This document shows positions 5,156 to 6,207 of a stretch of DNA of 6,207 nucleotides, one piece after another (the stretch's first letter is position 1; each line of letters starts with the position of its first letter). The translations under genes and the position numbers were made by a program. The stretch comes from JAVVUJ01 sp964582545 (GTDB lineage Bacteria; Bacillota; Clostridia; Peptostreptococcales; Anaerovoracaceae). The notes under the pieces were generated by a model that was not told the DNA's origin, ran no database searches, and worked only from the letters and a program-made list of their open reading frames with translations. The DNA is taken from the NCBI GenBank assembly GCA_964582545.1, contig CAZOSB010000059.1, positions 1 to 6,207 on the forward strand, in the 5' to 3' direction.

Positions 5156-5184
5156 AGTATAACACTTTTCTATATAAAACTCAA
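5156..5184 (-). promoter_or_regulatory. Promoter of the putative toxin-antitoxin pair
   Basis: On the - strand TTGAGT (5179-5184) and TATACT (5156-5161) are 17 bp apart, with TG one base before the -10 box. Transcription would start near 5149. A small palindrome CATTAGAATG (5136-5145) lies just after that point and could be an operator, though it is short and may be chance. The pair thus has its own promoter, separate from the repeat-borne one. Confidence 0.65.
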
Positions 5185-5247
5185 TTATTTCGATTTTGTA
5201 TTTGTACACGAAAAATATTTAATTACCTTGTCATAGCTGTAGTGGCA

Positions 5248-5367
5248 TCAGGTTTTTTCAAATACAAGCCTAGCTGGAACGGGGACCAAATCAGGACATT
5301 TCAGCATTGCTTGCCAAATAACTTCCCATGCAGTTACACCAAGTTTTTTAATGATTTGAGAATATAT
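5248..5367 (-). pseudogene. C-terminal fragment of an unidentified protein
   Basis: A 39-codon open stretch with no start codon and an in-frame TGA directly upstream (5368-5370) reads IYSQIIKKLGVTAWEVIWQA, followed by MLKCPDLVPVPARLVFEKT and a stop (5248-5250). The sense-like composition, a helix with a buried tryptophan and a proline-rich end look like the true C-terminus of a longer protein rather than random frame. The 5' part is gone. It lies between the GNAT pseudogene and the toxin-antitoxin promoter, and there is only an 11-bp gap to the GNAT stop codon. I do not recognise the family. The stretch 5185-5247 holds nothing else that I can see. Confidence 0.35.
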
Positions 5368-5378
5368 TCACATTATGC

Positions 5379-5892
5379 TCATTTGGCGTAGTTCTCATAT
5401 TCATCTTTGGTAATTGAAAATACTTTCGATATTTTATTTTTTTCGTCGTCATATTCCATAACGAATTTCATACCGTTTTTCTGTGCAACCTTTTGAGATG
5501 GAATATTGGTGTGTTTCATATACGAATATATTTCATCAAACCCTACCATATTTGATACAAGCTTGTGCCGCTTCTGTGGCATAACCTTTATTGGTATATC
5601 TTTTGCTTATATGATAACCGATTTCGGGTTCCATACAGCCATTTATACTTTGCATCGTAATGCCACAATCACCGATAAATTTATTATCTGATTTAAGAAT
5701 AACCGCCCATAACCCAAATCTGTATGTAGCATAATTCTCAATATTCCACGCAATCCAACTTTTAGTTTTGTCCATGTCAAATGGTTTGGGATAATGTTGC
5801 ATTGACTCAGGGTCAGATAAAATCTCATGTAAATCGTCAATGTCACTCATTGTTAACTCTTTCAAAATAAGTCTATCTGTTTCAATTACCAC
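5379..5892 (-). pseudogene. GNAT-family N-acetyltransferase, frameshifted
   Basis: The first frame starts at GTG (5890-5892), eight bases after AGGAGG (5901-5906), and reads ETDRLILKELTMSDIDDLHE. It continues to the acetyl-CoA-binding motif, HISKRYTNKGYATEAAQACIKY, given as YTNKGYATEAAQACIKY. The frame is then lost and stops at 5536. The other frame resumes with GFDEIYSYMKHTNIPSQKVA, then QKNGMKFVMEY, and runs to TGA 5379-5381. These are motif A and the C-terminal part of a RimJ/RimL-type acetyltransferase. Close relatives normally have about three residues (such as A-F-E) and a further one between IKY and GFDEI, so I estimate that about 11 bases are missing near 5545-5551. The shortened product would lack the last third. 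Full length would be about 170 residues, normal for the family. The substrate (protein end, aminoglycoside or other) is unknown. It is read from the promoter in repeat copy B. Confidence 0.85.
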
Positions 5893-5992
5893 GCTGTATT
5901 CCTCCTACATGTTATATAAATAATCTTTCTTTAGGATAAATCCCACGTTATTGCTATTAGTGTCATACACTTATATTATCATCCATTTCTTC

Positions 5993-6021
5993 ATTCTAAC
6001 ACATTCCATAAAACCAGACAA
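5993..6021 (-). promoter_or_regulatory. Repeat-borne extended -10 promoter for the GNAT pseudogene
   Basis: On the - strand TTGTCT (6016-6021), a 17-bp spacer, and TAGAAT (5993-5998) preceded by TGT form the same promoter as in copy A. The -35 box differs in its last two bases, but spacing and -10 are unchanged. Transcription would start near 5986, giving a leader of about 94 nt before the GTG start. Confidence 0.55.
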
Positions 6022-6023
6022 TT

Positions 6024-6063
6024 AAAAAAGCCCCTCCTTGCTACCTAAGCCACAAAGAAGTGC
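6024..6063 (-). terminator. Rho-independent terminator in repeat copy B
   Basis: Read on the - strand, GCACUUCUUUG (6053-6063) pairs with CAAGGAGGGGC (6030-6040) at ten of eleven positions (one A-G mismatch, wobbles counted) and is followed by six U (6024-6029). The right arm differs from copy A by several bases yet the stem persists. Confidence 0.65.
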
Positions 6064-6207
6064 AAATAAATCCAAATATCCTTTCTGTATTAGTTCAAAT
6101 CCCCCAATACCAAAAAAAACCAAAAAGACATCTATAAAAATGCAGTCCTAATTTACCGCCCAAATTGGCATTTTTATGCCCAAAAAAGGTTGAAATCCTG
6201 CGATTTT

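Larger units (their letters stand above)
5973..6207. repeat. Second copy of the dispersed element (copy B), cut by the window edge
   Basis: This copy matches 3483-3718 in the same orientation and continues past the end of the window. Its last bases, including GGTTGAAAT (6188-6196) and CCTG (6197-6200), equal the start of the three-arm hairpin region of copy A. It keeps the promoter, the terminator hairpin and the left inverted repeat (6092-6135). It lies just upstream of the GNAT pseudogene, as copy A lies upstream of the VOC gene. Confidence 0.8.

Overview
The window is AT-rich DNA with strong AAGGAG/AGGAGG-type ribosome binding sites, sigma-A-type promoters with 17-bp spacers, and protein families common in low-GC Firmicutes. 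I infer a member of the Clostridia; the species cannot be told from the sequence. It looks like an accessory region: small independent genes, many of them broken, separated by a repeated non-coding element.

The left part (1-1750) reads on the + strand. A good promoter (37-65) precedes an XRE/HTH repressor-like pseudogene that has lost its start codon and carries a one-base frameshift. A second good promoter (516-544) precedes a voltage-gated-type potassium channel pseudogene, in which the S5 helix and the first half of the pore are deleted out of frame. Next comes an intact bacterial PH-domain gene (1283-1660) with a strong RBS and a hairpin terminator.

The rest reads on the - strand, in two blocks separated by the repeat. 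Read in the direction of transcription, the right block has a GNAT acetyltransferase pseudogene (one out-of-frame deletion), an unidentified C-terminal gene fragment, a zeta-toxin-like ATPase overlapped by a small upstream partner gene with its own promoter (a probable toxin-antitoxin module), and a zinc-ribbon protein. The left block has a VOC/glyoxalase-fold protein, an unrecognised 152-residue protein, and a SAM methyltransferase pseudogene lacking its SAM-binding core.

The most interesting feature is the repeat. A copy of about 330 bp lies at 3483-3815, a second copy runs off the right edge (5973-6207), and a right-end remnant sits at 1753-1815, all in the same orientation. On the - strand each full copy carries, in order, a GGTTGAAAT hairpin region with T-runs, a second hairpin terminator whose stem is kept by paired changes between copies, and a conserved extended -10 promoter. 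It therefore looks like a mobile or duplicated 'terminate, then restart' spacer between gene blocks. Imperfect inverted repeats of about 45 nt bracket its right two thirds, suggesting a MITE-like origin.

Five genes are broken or fragmentary, at least two of them by internal deletions, while the toxin-antitoxin pair, the VOC gene, the 152-residue gene, the zinc-ribbon gene and the PH gene are open.
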